A stretch of 8,545 nt of DNA, from the NCBI GenBank assembly GCA_964425415.1, contig CAYRMJ010000059.1:1-8545 (forward strand), read 5' to 3'. This stretch comes from JAADDK01 sp964425415 (lineage in GTDB: Archaea > Thermoplasmatota > Thermoplasmata > Thermoplasmatales > Aciduliprofundaceae). The translations under genes were made by a program, and so were the position numbers. Below the pieces are notes generated by a model that worked only from the letters and a program-made list of their open reading frames with translations, had not been told where the DNA came from and did not search any database. Below are positions 1 through 5,614 of this stretch, piece by piece; the stretch's first letter is position 1; each line of letters begins with the position of its first letter.

Positions 1-42
1 CACATCGGGGAAGTATTTTAAGCAAAATGGGCATGGGGATAC

Positions 43-48
43 GGTGAT
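43..48 (+). promoter_or_regulatory. Shine-Dalgarno site for the small gene at 53
   Basis: GGTGAT, complementary to the conserved 3' end of archaeal 16S rRNA, lies 4 bases before ATG 53 and decides for that start over GTG 44. Confidence 0.5.
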
Positions 49-52
49 TCAA

Positions 53-268
53 ATGGAAGGAAAGAGAGTTTATGTGATTACAGAGCTTGGATTTGGAGAA
101 ATTTTGAAGTTTGAGAATGAAAAATACTTGGTGCGTGTGAAAACCATCGGAAAGAGATTTGAGAAGTGGTACACGAAGGATGAAATACGGCTTTGGAGCG
201 AGCGAGTGGAAGAGGCATGCGGCACAAATCGCAAGTGCTGGAGCATATGCGGGGAAAAGATTGAATAA
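53..268 (+). CDS. Small hypothetical protein, frame probably disrupted near its 3' end
   Basis: I do not recognise this gene. As written it encodes 71 residues. Residues 1-47 alternate hydrophobic and charged residues with glycines (GKRVYVITELGFGEIL, then EKYLVRVKTIGK), which suggests a small SH3-like beta barrel; that is inference from pattern only. I chose ATG 53 because GGTGAT (43-48) lies 4 bases before it, the same signal used by the downstream genes. A GTG at 44 is in frame but overlaps that signal. The frame is also open back to base 2, so the true start could lie outside the window. The last 20 or so residues are Cys-rich (C59, C65, C69 by hand count) and look less natural than the alternative frame, which continues to 338. 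I therefore suspect a frameshift at the GAGC repeat (196-206). It probably belongs to, or directly precedes, the oxidoreductase operon. Confidence 0.5.
   Translation: MEGKRVYVITELGFGEILKFENEKYLVRVKTIGKRFEKWYTKDEIRLWSERVEEACGTNRKCWSICGEKIE
196..206 (+). repeat. Short tandem GAGC repeat at the putative frame switch
   Basis: GAGCGAGCGAG is two and three-quarter copies of a 4-base unit. Loss of one unit moves the upstream frame into the frame that stays open to 338. Repeats whose unit is not a multiple of three are typical places for slippage or sequencing indels. The copy number is low, so contingency-locus behaviour is only a possibility. Confidence 0.6.
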
Positions 269-272
269 CTTC

Positions 273-326
273 ACAAATATATTTTTTGATAAGGAGAAGG
301 CAATAAATAGGATAATGCAATTATCC
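273..326 (+). promoter_or_regulatory. Candidate promoter and palindrome before the oxidoreductase operon
   Basis: An AT-rich core resembling an archaeal TATA box lies at about 275-284 (AAATATATTT). About 25-30 bases further on, where transcription would start, is a perfect inverted repeat: GGATAAT (310-316), spacer GCA, ATTATCC (320-326). It could be an operator or a weak leader hairpin. The competing explanation is that the whole stretch is coding, since the out-of-frame continuation of the small gene reads through it without a stop. The two are not exclusive. Confidence 0.3.
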
Positions 327-329
327 AGT

Positions 330-335
330 GGTGAT
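330..335 (+). promoter_or_regulatory. Shine-Dalgarno site for the gamma subunit gene
   Basis: GGTGAT ends 3 bases before ATG 339. It is immediately followed by TGA (336-338), the stop of the third-frame reading, so it would couple that reading to porG translation. Confidence 0.6.
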
Positions 336-338
336 TGA

Positions 339-899
339 ATGATAGAGATTCGTTTTCACGGAAGAGGTGGACAGGGTTCAGTGATTGCCTCAAAGATTTT
401 AGCCAAGGCATTCTTCATGGAGGGAAAGTACGTATCCGCATTTCCCTATTATGGAGTGGAGCGACGGGGTGCGCCGGTCACAGCGTTCACCAGAATGGAC
501 GATAAGCCCATAAGGGCAAAGTACCAGATTTACGAGCCTAATTACGTGATTGTGCTTGATCCCTCACTAATAGACGCGGTGGATGTTCTCAAGGGAATCC
601 GCGAGGGAGGATACGTGATAGTGAACACCGTGAAATCTCCTATGGAGATGGCAGAAAAATTGAATTATGAGAGAGTTGCCACGGTGGATGCAACATCCAT
701 AGCCATAAAGCACCGTCTGGGCTCTCAAGCCGCGCCCATTGTGAACACGGCGATTCTTGGCGCTTTTGCAAGGGTTAGCGGTACGGTGAAGATAGAGACG
801 GTTATGGATGCGATCAGGCAGGCGGCTCCTGCAAAGCAGGAGGAAAACGCCATGGCTGCGAAGGACGCTTATGAAAGTGTGAATATGGGAGGTGATTGA
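339..899 (+). CDS. porG: 2-oxoacid:ferredoxin oxidoreductase, gamma subunit (VOR/POR family)
   Basis: This is the gamma subunit of a four-subunit 2-oxoacid:ferredoxin oxidoreductase, a cytoplasmic enzyme that converts a 2-oxoacid plus CoA to acyl-CoA and CO2 while reducing ferredoxin. The 186 residues match the usual length of the family. The N-terminal nucleotide-type loop GRGGQG is at residues 8-13, followed by the family motif YYGVERRGAP (about 37-46), the counterpart of the GPE-RGG region, and a C-terminal segment rich in small residues. In Pyrococcus one gamma subunit serves both POR and VOR, so this gene does not settle the substrate. The start is set by GGTGAT at 330-335. It is the first gene of a six-gene operon; its stop lies 2 bases before the delta subunit start, and its last codons (GGT GAT TGA) form part of the next gene's ribosome binding site. 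Confidence 0.93.
   Translation: MIEIRFHGRGGQGSVIASKILAKAFFMEGKYVSAFPYYGVERRGAPVTAFTRMDDKPIRAKYQIYEPNYVIVLDPSLIDAVDVLKGIREGGYVIVNTVKSPMEMAEKLNYERVATVDATSIAIKHRLGSQAAPIVNTAILGAFARVSGTVKIETVMDAIRQAAPAKQEENAMAAKDAYESVNMGGD
888..896 (+). promoter_or_regulatory. Strong Shine-Dalgarno site for the delta subunit gene
   Basis: GGAGGTGAT is a full-length match to the archaeal consensus, 5 bases before ATG 902. It rules out the in-frame TTG at 896, which overlaps it. Confidence 0.75.
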
Positions 900-901
900 A
901 C

Positions 902-1225
902 ATGCCAATAGTACTGCCAGATGATCCAACGGCAATTGCAAAGGTGCCAAGCACCGAGAACAAGACGGGAGGATGGAGAACTTTTAGGCCCGTGATACAT
1001 TACGAGAAGTGCATACGCTGCTACATATGCTGGAAGTTCTGCCCTGATGCGGCAATTCACTTCGCAAAGCCCGAAGCGCATGAATCTCCTAAGGAAGCGC
1101 TCGCCAAGTTTGACACTGTGGAGATAAACTACGATTTCTGCAAGGGCTGCGGTATTTGTGCAAATGAATGCCCGGTAAAGGCAATTGAGCTCGTTCTTGA
1201 GGAGAATTTCAGGGGTGATGAATGA
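902..1225 (+). CDS. porD: 2-oxoacid:ferredoxin oxidoreductase, delta subunit (ferredoxin-like)
   Basis: This is the small iron-sulfur subunit that passes electrons from the catalytic subunits to external ferredoxin. In 107 residues it carries two complete 4Fe-4S motifs of the CX2CX2CX3CP type: C37, C40, C43, C47 (CIRCYICWKFCP) and C80, C83, C86, C90 (CKGCGICANECP). The CYICWKFCP wording is characteristic of PorD/VorD rather than of free ferredoxins. A linker of about 30 residues separates the clusters, and an N-terminal extension of about 36 residues precedes them, as is usual for the archaeal delta subunit. I chose ATG 902 because of the GGAGGTGAT at 888-896. The stop overlaps the alpha subunit start, indicating translational coupling. 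By lineage of its neighbours it could equally be called vorD. Confidence 0.93.
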   Translation: MPIVLPDDPTAIAKVPSTENKTGGWRTFRPVIHYEKCIRCYICWKFCPDAAIHFAKPEAHESPKEALAKFDTVEINYDFCKGCGICANECPVKAIELVLEENFRGDE

Positions 1226-2415
1226 TGAAGATGATACTCACAGGTAATGAAAGCGCCGCATGGGGCGCAAGACTATCAAGACCAAAGGTTGTTGCTGCGT
1301 ATCCAATAACTCCACAGACGAGCATAATTGAAACCATTGCATCTTTCATAGCAAACGGGGAGATGGACGCTCGTTATATTCGGGTGGAGAGTGAGCACAG
1401 CGCAATGGCAGCGTGCATCGCTGCTCAGAACACGGGAGTGCGAACTTACACCGCCACCAGCGCGCATGGCCTAGCTTTGATGCACGAGGTTCTCATGTGG
1501 GCCTCAGGAGCTAGATTGCCCATTGTGATGAGCGTTGTGAATCGTGCAATGGCGCCACCGTGGAGCGTATGGACTGATCAACTGGACACCATGGCCGAGC
1601 GAGATTCCGGCTGGATTCAGGTTTACACTCAGAACAATCAGGAGGTTCTGGACTCCATAATAATGTCTTACAAGATTGCCGAGAAGCACCACATTCTTCT
1701 CCCAACGATGGTTATTGAGGATGCTTTCATTCTGAGCCACACCTCGGAGGGCGTGGATGTGCCGGATCAGAGCGAGGTGGACGAATTCCTTGGAGAATAC
1801 GACCCTGCGTTCAAATTAGACCCAGATGAGCCTGCGGGATTCGGCTCTCTCATCATGCCGGAGGGCCCATACATGGAGTTCAGGTACAAGATGGCACTGG
1901 CGATGGAAGACGCCAAAAAGGAGATTGCAAGCGTGGTTAAAGAGTACAACGAGAGATTCAACAGAAATTACGAGCCGTTCATTGAAGAGTACCGCACGGA
2001 GGATGCGGATGCCATAATGTTCGTTCTCGGCACCATCGGCTCCACTGCGAAGGATGTGGTGGATGAGATGAGAAAAGAGGGACACAATGTTGGAGTTGCA
2101 AGGTTGCGATATTTCCGCCCGTTCCCGATGGAAGAGTTGAGAAAGATGGCTAAGAAAACAAACATGATCGGTGTGGTGGACCGCAGCTACTCCTTCGGGC
2201 CAGGAGCGGACCTGTTTGCGGAGACGAAATCGGTGCTCTACAATCACACAGATATCCCCATCAAAGGATACGTGATGGGCCTCGGAGGAAGGGACATAAC
2301 TCCGAAGATTCTGAAGAAGGTGTACATGGACATGCTCAAAACCGCAGAGAGCGAATACGTGGAGAATGAAGTTGAATGGGTTGGATTGCATGGAGATGAG
2401 AGGTGGTCAGAATGA
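1222..2415 (+). CDS. vorA: 2-oxoacid:ferredoxin oxidoreductase, alpha subunit, 2-oxoisovalerate (VOR) type
   Basis: This catalytic subunit shapes the 2-oxoacid and CoA site. It has 397 residues, typical of archaeal VorA/PorA. Visible motifs are YPITPQT (27-33), ESEHS (56-60), a TSAHGLALMHE segment (about 79-89) and, after LPIVM, the sequence NRAMAPPWSVW (107-117). In archaeal PorA that last position usually reads NR-SAPINIW, whereas VorA of Pyrococcus reads MAPPWSVW, so I place this protein with the branched-chain 2-oxoisovalerate enzymes; this rests on recalled family sequences. The C-terminal part contains RYFRPFP and GLGGRD, typical of the transketolase C-like domain. The start may be ATG 1222 (4-base overlap with porD) or ATG 1225, which has better spacing from GGTGAT (1214-1219). 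Pipelines often name such genes porA. Confidence 0.92.
   Translation: MMKMILTGNESAAWGARLSRPKVVAAYPITPQTSIIETIASFIANGEMDARYIRVESEHSAMAACIAAQNTGVRTYTATSAHGLALMHEVLMWASGARLPIVMSVVNRAMAPPWSVWTDQLDTMAERDSGWIQVYTQNNQEVLDSIIMSYKIAEKHHILLPTMVIEDAFILSHTSEGVDVPDQSEVDEFLGEYDPAFKLDPDEPAGFGSLIMPEGPYMEFRYKMALAMEDAKKEIASVVKEYNERFNRNYEPFIEEYRTEDADAIMFVLGTIGSTAKDVVDEMRKEGHNVGVARLRYFRPFPMEELRKMAKKTNMIGVVDRSYSFGPGADLFAETKSVLYNHTDIPIKGYVMGLGGRDITPKILKKVYMDMLKTAESEYVENEVEWVGLHGDERWSE
2402..2407 (+). promoter_or_regulatory. Shine-Dalgarno site for the beta subunit gene
   Basis: GGTGGT, one mismatch from GGTGAT, lies 4 bases before ATG 2412. It argues for that start rather than the in-frame GTG at 2403, which lies inside the site. 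Confidence 0.55.
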
Positions 2416-3314
2416 AGAAACTAACCATACCTGAGGAAGAGCACATGCTCTCCGGGCACACAGCCTGTCTGGGCTGCGGAGCCACCATTGCAATGCGCTA
2501 TCTTCTCAAAGCTCTGGGAAAGAATACCGTTCTGTCCATTCCGGCATGCTGCTGGGCAGTCATTCCTGGAGTGTATCCGCATCGCACCCTTGACGTGCCT
2601 CTTCTTTACACCGCATTTGAGGTTACGGGCGCTGCAATATCTGGCATTAGAGAGGCTCTTGATGCCATGGGCAAGGAGGATGTGAACGTGGTGGGCTTCG
2701 CTGGAGATGGAGGCACCGCCGACATAGGACTTCAATCTCTGAGCGCTGCGATGGAGCGCGGGCACAATGTGTTCTACATAATGTACGACAACGAAGCCTA
2801 CATGAACACGGGCATACAGCGCTCTGGCTCAACGCCCATGGGTGCGTGGACCACAACCACGCCGGGTGGAAAGAGGAGAATGTACAAGTGGGAGCCTAAA
2901 AAGAGTGTGGCGGACATAATGGTGGCACACAACATTCCCTATGTGGCCACAGCCACAATCGCTTATCCAGAGGACATGATTGCAAAGCTGCGCAGGGCAA
3001 AGGAGATAAAAGGTCCCAAGTTCTTCCAGATACTTTCTCCGTGCCCCACAGGCTGGAGACACGCTCCTGACAAAACTGTGGAGATTTCAAGGCTCGCAGT
3101 TCAAACCAACGTTTTCCCTCTATACGAGGTCATAAACGGGAAGTATAGGATATCCATCAAGCCGAAGAATCCAAAGCCTGTGAAGGAATATCTGAAACTG
3201 CAGGGCAGGTTCAGGCACCTTAGCGATGAGGAGATTGAGATGATTCAGAAGCACGTGGATGCTCGGTGGAAAGAACTGCTCAAGAGGGAGAGATGCACGC
3301 AGGAGGAAGAGTGA
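2412..3314 (+). CDS. vorB: 2-oxoacid:ferredoxin oxidoreductase, beta subunit (TPP-binding), VOR type
   Basis: This subunit binds thiamine pyrophosphate and one 4Fe-4S cluster and carries out the decarboxylation step. It has 300 residues from ATG 2412, which overlaps the alpha stop in an ATGA. The TPP/magnesium signature is GDGGTADIG (98-106) with YDNEAYMNTG about 25 residues later (125-134). Candidate cluster ligands are C19 and C22 (ACLGCG), C46 or C47, and C211 (SPCPTGW). The segment IPACCW (43-48) matches the VorB pattern IPACCS better than the GC-EV pattern of pyruvate enzymes, and the N-terminus LTIPEEEH also resembles VorB; both comparisons are from memory of the families. The last residues are highly charged. 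The stop TGA directly abuts the iorA ATG. Confidence 0.93.
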   Translation: MKKLTIPEEEHMLSGHTACLGCGATIAMRYLLKALGKNTVLSIPACCWAVIPGVYPHRTLDVPLLYTAFEVTGAAISGIREALDAMGKEDVNVVGFAGDGGTADIGLQSLSAAMERGHNVFYIMYDNEAYMNTGIQRSGSTPMGAWTTTTPGGKRRMYKWEPKKSVADIMVAHNIPYVATATIAYPEDMIAKLRRAKEIKGPKFFQILSPCPTGWRHAPDKTVEISRLAVQTNVFPLYEVINGKYRISIKPKNPKPVKEYLKLQGRFRHLSDEEIEMIQKHVDARWKELLKRERCTQEEE

Positions 3315-5204
3315 ATGAAGTATGAGAATATCCTAACTGATGAACCTGGTAAAAAGGAGTTTCTTCTTGGCAATGAGGCAATAGTCCGCGGTGCTCTGGA
3401 AGCTGGAGTGGACTTCGCATCCACATACCCCGGTACACCGTCAAGCGAGATTGGAAACGTGCTTTTCTACATCTCAAGGAAGGCTGGAATGTACTTTGAA
3501 TTCTCCACCAACGAGAAGGTTGCGATGGAGGTCAGTGCCGCAGCCGCCGCTTCGGGACTTCGGGCCATGGTGTTCTTCAAGCACGTGGGATTGAATGTGG
3601 CCGCTGATGCGTTCATGAGCACCGCATATCTGGGCACGAAGGGGGGACTGGTGATAATCACCGCGGACGACCCGAGCATGCACTCATCCCAGAACGAGCA
3701 GGATAACAGGTACTATGCGCAGATTGCAAACATACCCATGCTTGAGCCATCCAGCCCGCAGGAGATGAAGGATTTCATAAAGTACGCGTACGAGATTTCG
3801 GAGAAATACAGATTGCCGGTGCTGTTCAGAACGACAACAAGGGTGAATCATGCAAGGGGCGTGGTTGAGTACGGGCCGCTGGGAAAGAAGAGGGGAAAGG
3901 GTTACTTTGAGAAGGACCCGAACTCACATGTGCCCGTGCCTGCAAACGCAAGGAGAATGCACCGCGAGCTCCTTGAAAAGATAGAGCGAGTTAAGGAAGA
4001 GGTTAACGCTTCAAAGCTGAATGTGATTGAAGATTACGGAGGAGACATTGCAATAATAACCAGCGGTGCGGCGTACAATTACATTGCTGATCTTGTGAAA
4101 GCTCATGGGATAAAGGCCAGAATACTCAAGCTGGGCTTCACCCATCCTTTCCCAGAGGATTTGGTGAAGGATTTCATAAAGGATGCGAGCAAGGTAATTG
4201 TGGTGGAGGAACTTGAGCCTTATCTGGAGGAGAACACCAGAATCGTGGCTCAGATGCACGGATTGAACGTGCCAATTCACGGAAAGTTGGATGGGTATTT
4301 CCCGAGGATGTACGAGTACGACCCGGATGTGGTGAAAAGCGCATTAAGCAAGATTCTCAACGAGAATTTTGGTGGAGATAGCTTGAGTGTTGAGAGCATT
4401 GAGCTTCCATCCAGACCTCCTGTTCTCTGTCCGGGCTGCCCGCACCGTGCCACATACTACGCTGCAATGATGGCTCTTAAACAGTTGAAAATCAAGGATG
4501 CAATAATCACCACGGACATTGGCTGCTACACCCTTGGAATTCAGAAACCGTATGAGATGGCAGATTACCTGCTGTGTATGGGCTCCAGCATAGGAACCGC
4601 GGTGGGATTCTCCAAGGCCACGGAGCAGAAGGTGATTGGCTTCGTTGGAGATTCCACATTCTTCCACGCTGCTATTCCCGGATTGATTGACGCGTATCAC
4701 AACAACGCGAATTTGGTTTATGTGATTCTTGATAACAGAACAACGGCAATGACCGGGCATCAGCCACATCCCGGATTGCCCATGAACGGAATGGGTGAGA
4801 AAGCACCCTACGTGGACATAGAGAAATTGGTGCGGGGAATAGGCATAGATTTCGTGCGCACGGTGGATCCTTACGATGTGAAATCCACCATAAACGCATT
4901 CAAGGAAGCGATACAGCACGAAGGCATATCTGTGATAATATCAAAGAGGGAATGTGCTCTGCTGTGGGACGCACGCCGCAGGAAGCAGGGCGAGTGGTGG
5001 GTTTACGAGATAAATCAGGACAAATGTACGCAGTGTGGTATATGCTCTGACTGGCTTGCGTGCGCAGCCATATTCAAGAAGAAGGACGAGCTTGCACCCA
5101 ATGGAAGAGCAAGAGTGTACATCAACGACGCGCTGTGCGATGGATGCGGAGTTTGCGCAACGGTGTGTCCGTTCAACGCCATTGAGAAGAAGGTGATAAA
5201 ATGA
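3315..5204 (+). CDS. iorA: Indolepyruvate ferredoxin oxidoreductase, alpha subunit
   Basis: This is the large subunit of IOR, which oxidises aryl pyruvates (indolepyruvate, phenylpyruvate, 4-hydroxyphenylpyruvate) to aryl-acetyl-CoA, giving CO2 and reduced ferredoxin. Its 629 residues are about the usual length. An N-terminal pyrimidine-binding domain begins with GNEAIVRGALEAG and YPGTPSSE (38-45). A TPP domain follows with CPGCPHRATYYA (from C372), TTDIGCYTLG, VGDSTFFH (G445, D446) and LDNRTTAMTGHQPHPG (D473, N474). At the C-terminus are two 4Fe-4S motifs: C571, C574, C577, C583 and C608, C611, C614, C618. The first has the five-residue spacing before its last Cys that is usual for IorA, but that Cys is followed by Ala where Pro is normal. 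The ATG abuts the vorB stop, with GGAGG at 3302-3306 as ribosome binding site. It overlaps iorB by 4 bases. Confidence 0.95.
   Translation: MKYENILTDEPGKKEFLLGNEAIVRGALEAGVDFASTYPGTPSSEIGNVLFYISRKAGMYFEFSTNEKVAMEVSAAAAASGLRAMVFFKHVGLNVAADAFMSTAYLGTKGGLVIITADDPSMHSSQNEQDNRYYAQIANIPMLEPSSPQEMKDFIKYAYEISEKYRLPVLFRTTTRVNHARGVVEYGPLGKKRGKGYFEKDPNSHVPVPANARRMHRELLEKIERVKEEVNASKLNVIEDYGGDIAIITSGAAYNYIADLVKAHGIKARILKLGFTHPFPEDLVKDFIKDASKVIVVEELEPYLEENTRIVAQMHGLNVPIHGKLDGYFPRMYEYDPDVVKSALSKILNENFGGDSLSVESIELPSRPPVLCPGCPHRATYYAAMMALKQLKIKDAIITTDIGCYTLGIQKPYEMADYLLCMGSSIGTAVGFSKATEQKVIGFVGDSTFFHAAIPGLIDAYHNNANLVYVILDNRTTAMTGHQPHPGLPMNGMGEKAPYVDIEKLVRGIGIDFVRTVDPYDVKSTINAFKEAIQHEGISVIISKRECALLWDARRRKQGEWWVYEINQDKCTQCGICSDWLACAAIFKKKDELAPNGRARVYINDALCDGCGVCATVCPFNAIEKKVIK
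5192..5197 (+). promoter_or_regulatory. Shine-Dalgarno site for iorB
   Basis: GGTGAT lies within the last codons of iorA, 3 bases before ATG 5201, so the two IOR subunits should be translated in a coupled way. Confidence 0.6.
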
Positions 5205-5514
5205 AGACGGGAATAGTGTTTGCCGGTGTTGGTGGCCAAGGTGTGCTCACCGCCTCAAGCATTCTGGGCATTGCAGCTCTAAAATCAGGTGTGAATGTGA
5301 TAATGAGCGAGGTTCACGGCATGGCTCAGAGAGGAGGAGTTGTCGTGACGGAGATGAACATCGGAGACGCAAGAAGCCCGTTGGTGGGCAATGGCGAGGC
5401 GGATTTCATCGTTGGGTTTGAGCCTGTGGAAGCGTACCGCATACTGCACAAAGCGCGGAAAGGTGCGCATGTCATCGTGAACACGGAGCCAATAGTGCCC
5501 ATAACCGCGTCCTT
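5201..5514 (+). CDS. iorB: Indolepyruvate ferredoxin oxidoreductase, beta subunit, 3' end lost in the N gap
   Basis: This is the small subunit of IOR and the partner of IorA, homologous to the POR gamma subunit. Only 104 residues are present. They include GVGGQG (9-14), the family motif EVHGMAQRGG (37-46), SPLVGNGEADFIVGFEPVEAY and VIVNTEPIVP, all at the expected places. IorB proteins are usually about 190-200 residues, so nearly half is missing, and the sequence breaks off at the run of N. The reading frame that appears to continue into a DHH nuclease does so only because 100 N happens to keep the frame. The start overlaps the iorA stop (ATGA). Confidence 0.9.
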
Positions 5515-5614
5515 NNNNNNNNNNNNNNNNNNNNNNNNNNNNNNNNNNNNNNNNNNNNNNNNNNNNNNNNNNNNNNNNNNNNNNNNNNNNNNNNNNNNNN
5601 NNNNNNNNNNNNNN
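5515..5614. other. Assembly gap, exactly 100 N
   Basis: A run of exactly 100 N is the conventional placeholder for a scaffold gap of unknown size. It must hide at least the C-terminal half of iorB (about 270 bases by family length) and the start of the DHH gene, so the real gap is larger than drawn, if the two sides truly adjoin. Confidence 0.97.

Larger units (their letters stand above)
207..338 (+). pseudogene. Out-of-frame continuation of the small gene at 53 (candidate frameshifted 3' part)
   Basis: Reading from TGG 207 in the third forward frame gives 43 protein-like residues, starting WKRHAAQIASAGAYAG and ending NRIMQLSSGD, with TGA at 336-338. That stop abuts the porG ATG at 339, and the Shine-Dalgarno site GGTGAT is read as Gly-Asp before the stop, exactly as at the end of porG. 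Removing one 4-base unit from GAGCGAGCGAG (196-206) joins this frame to the gene starting at 53 and gives a 93-residue protein (from ATG 53) reading RLWSEWKRHAAQ across the joint. The same frame is open from 141, with an ATG at 180, so a separate 52-residue gene is possible, but its N-terminal part is Arg-rich and unconvincing. Whether the shift is a sequencing error, a real mutation or slippage cannot be told from one sequence. Confidence 0.45.

Noticed and set aside
3..47. Possible C-terminus of an upstream gene (14 codons ending TGA 45-47, inside the GGTGAT site)
   Set aside because: The stop position fits the operon's overlap habit, but 14 codons are too few to support a gene, and another frame is also open to the left edge.
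315..338. Seven-codon leader ORF (MQLSSGD) directly before porG
   Set aside because: It has no well-placed ribosome binding site and is better explained as the end of the longer third-frame reading that continues the small gene.
1816..2391. Minus-strand open frame of 191 codons inside vorA
   Set aside because: It lies wholly antisense to a well-supported gene, has no recognisable domain and is rich in His, Cys and Ser as expected from reading biased codons backwards.
4344..4919. Minus-strand open frame of 191 codons inside iorA
   Set aside because: Antisense to the conserved TPP domain of IorA, with no motif and no ribosome binding site; a shadow of codon bias.
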